Shown here piece after piece: positions 6,369 through 6,556 of a stretch of DNA of 6,556 nt. The translations under genes were made by a program, and so were the position numbers. This stretch comes from Acidimicrobiaceae bacterium (GTDB taxonomy: Bacteria; Actinomycetota; Acidimicrobiia; Acidimicrobiales; UBA10347): positions 2,165 to 8,720 of the forward strand of contig DNHM01000324.1 of the NCBI GenBank assembly GCA_003485885.1. Reading direction: 5' to 3'. Each line of letters starts with the position of its first letter. Position 1 is the stretch's first letter. The notes beneath the pieces are model-generated. The model saw only the letters and a list, made by a program, of their open reading frames with translations. It ran no database searches and was not told where the DNA came from.

Positions 6369-6556
6369 GTGACTGATACGAAACCACTTGTTGTGTGGAC
6401 CACCTGCCATCCCTGGATCCAGGAAGTCGTGGCCGAAGTGCAGCCCGATGAGTTCGACGTCGAGTTCCTTGACCTGAACGATGCCGACGCGGTTGCAGCC
6501 ACGCTGCCGAGGGTCGATGCACTCATCTGCCTGTCGCTGACGACCGAACAGTGCCG
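6369..6556 (+). CDS. Probable D-2-hydroxyacid dehydrogenase, N-terminal fragment
   Basis: This is an open frame from GTG that runs off the window, with 62 complete codons visible. The translation starts VTDTKPLVVWTTCHPW, followed by a stretch resembling the substrate-binding half of D-isomer-specific 2-hydroxyacid dehydrogenases: EVVAEVQPDEFDVEFLD (19-35), then an acidic helix, then LPRVDALICLSLTTEQ (46-61). That last segment matches the family's common 'xADALI...LT.E' strand and turn. The diagnostic GxGxxG NAD-binding loop and catalytic Arg/Glu/His would lie beyond the window, so the family call is tentative and the substrate unknown. The start is supported by the TAACGT box 6 nt upstream. 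A 10-bp sequence at codons 2-5 is the inverted copy of one 169 bp upstream. Confidence 0.6.
   Translation, partial: MTDTKPLVVWTTCHPWIQEVVAEVQPDEFDVEFLDLNDADAVAATLPRVDALICLSLTTEQC

Noticed and set aside
6122..6526. 134-codon open frame on the minus strand across the gap and the dehydrogenase start
   Set aside because: It is Ser/Thr-rich low-complexity sequence, antisense to the better-supported GTG 6369 frame, with no motif.

Overview
The window looks like chromosomal DNA from an actinobacterium, moderately GC-rich (about 60% by eye). My best guess is an uncultured relative of the Acidimicrobiia (Ilumatobacter-like). This rests on the protein style (a cyclophilin on a charged, single-span N-terminal anchor; an actinobacterial-type lysC and asd; a DUF2236/MpaB-type oxygenase), on GTG starts, and on promoter boxes sitting directly against start codons. 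The lineage is inference; no marker gene is present.

Layout, left to right. (1) aat, leucyl/phenylalanyl-tRNA-protein transferase (minus, 1-723), is divergent from an unrecognised 152-residue gene (plus, 741-1199). (2) That gene converges, stop codon on stop codon, with a membrane-anchored cyclophilin-type peptidyl-prolyl isomerase (minus, 1196-2020). (3) A 92-bp divergent gap leads to lysC (plus, 2113-3321), which carries an internal in-frame start for a separate regulatory beta subunit (2848-3321). (4) After a strong dyad comes asd (3427-4446), then a small MazG-like pyrophosphohydrolase (4474-4725) and a four-span membrane protein (4765-5178). (5) The membrane protein converges, again stop on stop, with a DUF2236 oxygenase-family gene (minus, 5175-6044). 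(6) A gap of about 320 bp, the longest here, precedes the start of a probable D-2-hydroxyacid dehydrogenase cut by the window edge (plus, 6369 to beyond 6556).

Functionally the centre is the first two steps of the aspartate pathway: LysC phosphorylates aspartate and Asd reduces aspartyl phosphate to the semialdehyde that feeds lysine/diaminopimelate, threonine and methionine. The other genes are housekeeping or unassigned (N-degron tagging, extracytoplasmic protein folding, nucleotide sanitation). I see no mobile element, CRISPR array, tRNA or rRNA, and no evidence of a new multi-gene system.

The most notable signal is in gene expression. All nine primary starts have an NANNNT hexamer (seven are TANNNT) ending 6-8 nt before the start codon, and none has a convincing Shine-Dalgarno sequence. 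That is the geometry of leaderless mRNAs. The one start that cannot be leaderless, the internal lysC beta start, has the strongest Shine-Dalgarno in the window. The aat/hypothetical pair shares overlapping antiparallel -10 boxes, with the two start codons exactly 18 bp apart, which fits a single bidirectional leaderless promoter.
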